IMG/VR virus record: IMGVR_UViG_3300037520_002318
Coordinates: 1-39,423 of that record
Direction: 5' to 3' (one strand)
Origin: a virus
DNA length: 39,423 bases
Below the pieces are notes generated by a model that had not been told where the DNA came from, did not search any database, and saw nothing but the letters and a program-made list of their open reading frames with translations. The translations under genes and the position numbers were made by a program. Positions 38,708 through 39,423 of this stretch are shown here, in pieces; the stretch's first letter is position 1; every line of letters starts with the position of its first letter.

Positions 38708-39423
38708 TTATGTAGATTCGCCAAGAACTGTTTTAACTAAATTAGTTAGATATTTTTCAGGATTTATTCCAAGTGCGCCAGCTTGTTTAATTACTTGCAA
38801 TCTTAAGACACCTTGATCAACGCCAGTAAATGCAGCAACTCTAGCTATTTGTTGATCTATACTTGCTGAAGATATGGCGTCGTCTAATTCTCTAAGCTCT
38901 GTAGCAAATCCAGTAGTATAGTTTTGATTAGCGCCTTTAAAATCTTGACTTACGTCTGCTCCTGCACTAGCTCCTAATCCGCCTATTGTTTTTGCTCTGT
39001 TTTGTAGTGACCTTTGTGCTCTTATTAATGCTAGCTGCAAATTTTTTTTAACTTGCTTTAAGCAGCTAGGCACTGTTTTTATCGCGGCTTTTTCTATATT
39101 TGGTAGGTACTTTTTAAAAGTATTTTCTATTATACTTTCTGCTTCTGGAGCAGGCCTCCATTCATTAGGGTCATAACTTCCTCCCTGTATCATTATATGA
39201 GTACCTGAGCGGCTGTATTTATTTATAGATGAAAAATCTTCGAAGGTTTCTCCTGGAAAAGGGAAAACTTGAAAAGCAGAAGAGACTTCAGTTATTCCCA
39301 AGTCTGCTTCCTCAAGCCAAAATCTTCTTCCTACGTTTTTCCTACCACCAGTCCTAAAACTAGTTTGTTGATAAGCCTTTTCGGCTATGTCTCTAATTTT
39401 TGATTCAATTAACGATATTGAAC
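38708..39423 (-). CDS. Partial virion/connector-region protein (5' end beyond the window)
   Basis: The frame stays open to the right edge: codons run from 39421 through a TTG at 39301 without a stop, so the true start lies outside and at least 238 residues are visible. They include SISLIESKIRDIAEKAYQQT at the edge, RRFWLEEADLGIT, and a helical middle (KKYLPNIEKAAIKTVPSCLK, then LQLALIRAQRSLQNRAKTIG). The end is also helical (QQIARVAAFTGVDQGVLRLQ). It is last before the neck/tail genes, so a head-tail connector or structural role is likely. No family is recognised. Confidence 0.7.
   Translation of the reverse strand, partial: SISLIESKIRDIAEKAYQQTSFRTGGRKNVGRRFWLEEADLGITEVSSAFQVFPFPGETFEDFSSINKYSRSGTHIMIQGGSYDPNEWRPAPEAESIIENTFKKYLPNIEKAAIKTVPSCLKQVKKNLQLALIRAQRSLQNRAKTIGGLGASAGADVSQDFKGANQNYTTGFATELRELDDAISSASIDQQIARVAAFTGVDQGVLRLQVIKQAGALGINPEKYLTNLVKTVLGEST

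Noticed and set aside
39299-39423. Start of the right-edge gene at TTG 39301
   Set aside because: The frame remains open with protein-like sequence to the window edge, so TTG 39301 is an internal Leu and the gene is truncated by the window.
1-39423. tRNA genes, CRISPR arrays, insertion sequences, attachment sites
   Set aside because: No cloverleaf-like segment, regularly spaced repeat, transposase motif or terminal inverted repeat was seen, and the gaps between genes are too short to hold them.

Overview
The window is AT-rich, almost gapless DNA from a tailed double-stranded DNA phage (or a prophage or assembled viral contig). Short coupled genes (ATGA and TAATG junctions), a complete replication and recombination set, a tape measure protein and a tail module support this. 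There are no rRNA, tRNA, CRISPR or insertion-sequence genes and no gene-free stretch above 50 bases. The host cannot be named from this sequence. Terminase, portal, major capsid and lysin genes are not here, so the window is part of a larger genome.

Left half, plus strand, 1-19440: one long run of co-directional genes. In order: a truncated gene and two unknown genes; a UvsX/RecA-type recombinase; a PD-(D/E)XK-like endonuclease; a possible UvsY-like mediator; a zinc-ribbon protein; a DnaB-type helicase; a DnaG-type primase; a dNMP kinase-like protein; a possible SLOG-like protein; a Cas4/RecB-like nuclease with four candidate cluster cysteines; a bacterial-type DNA polymerase III alpha subunit; SSB; a 57-residue ORF; a glycosyltransferase island (three GT-B, one GT-A and two unknown proteins); a candidate annealing protein; and a possible ssDNA-binding protein. 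The polymerase is the most striking part. DnaE is cut cleanly at the palm/fingers boundary into two ORFs, and a separate DnaQ-type DEDDh exonuclease gene sits between the halves. No intein or intron is visible.

Right half, minus strand, 19442-39423, read from right to left: a partial head-tail region gene, a neck or tail-completion candidate, the tail tube protein, a lipoprotein-like ORF containing a strongly initiated nested membrane ORF, two paralogous tail-assembly proteins flanking a small unknown gene, a 1753-residue tape measure protein, a short-period repeat protein, a fibre-like protein, two large baseplate/tail proteins, further virion proteins including a tandem paralogous pair, an XhlA-like membrane protein and a Met-rich protein. 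The two halves converge at 19440/19442.

The minus-strand half carries a repeated hexamer, 5'-GTGTAT-3', just upstream of at least five genes, with a GCGTAT variant before a sixth. At two of these a small hairpin follows directly and carries purine-rich, Shine-Dalgarno-like bases in its loop. This looks like a phage-specific late promoter or leader element. The likely logic is an early/middle replication transcript on one strand facing a late tail-morphogenesis transcript on the other.
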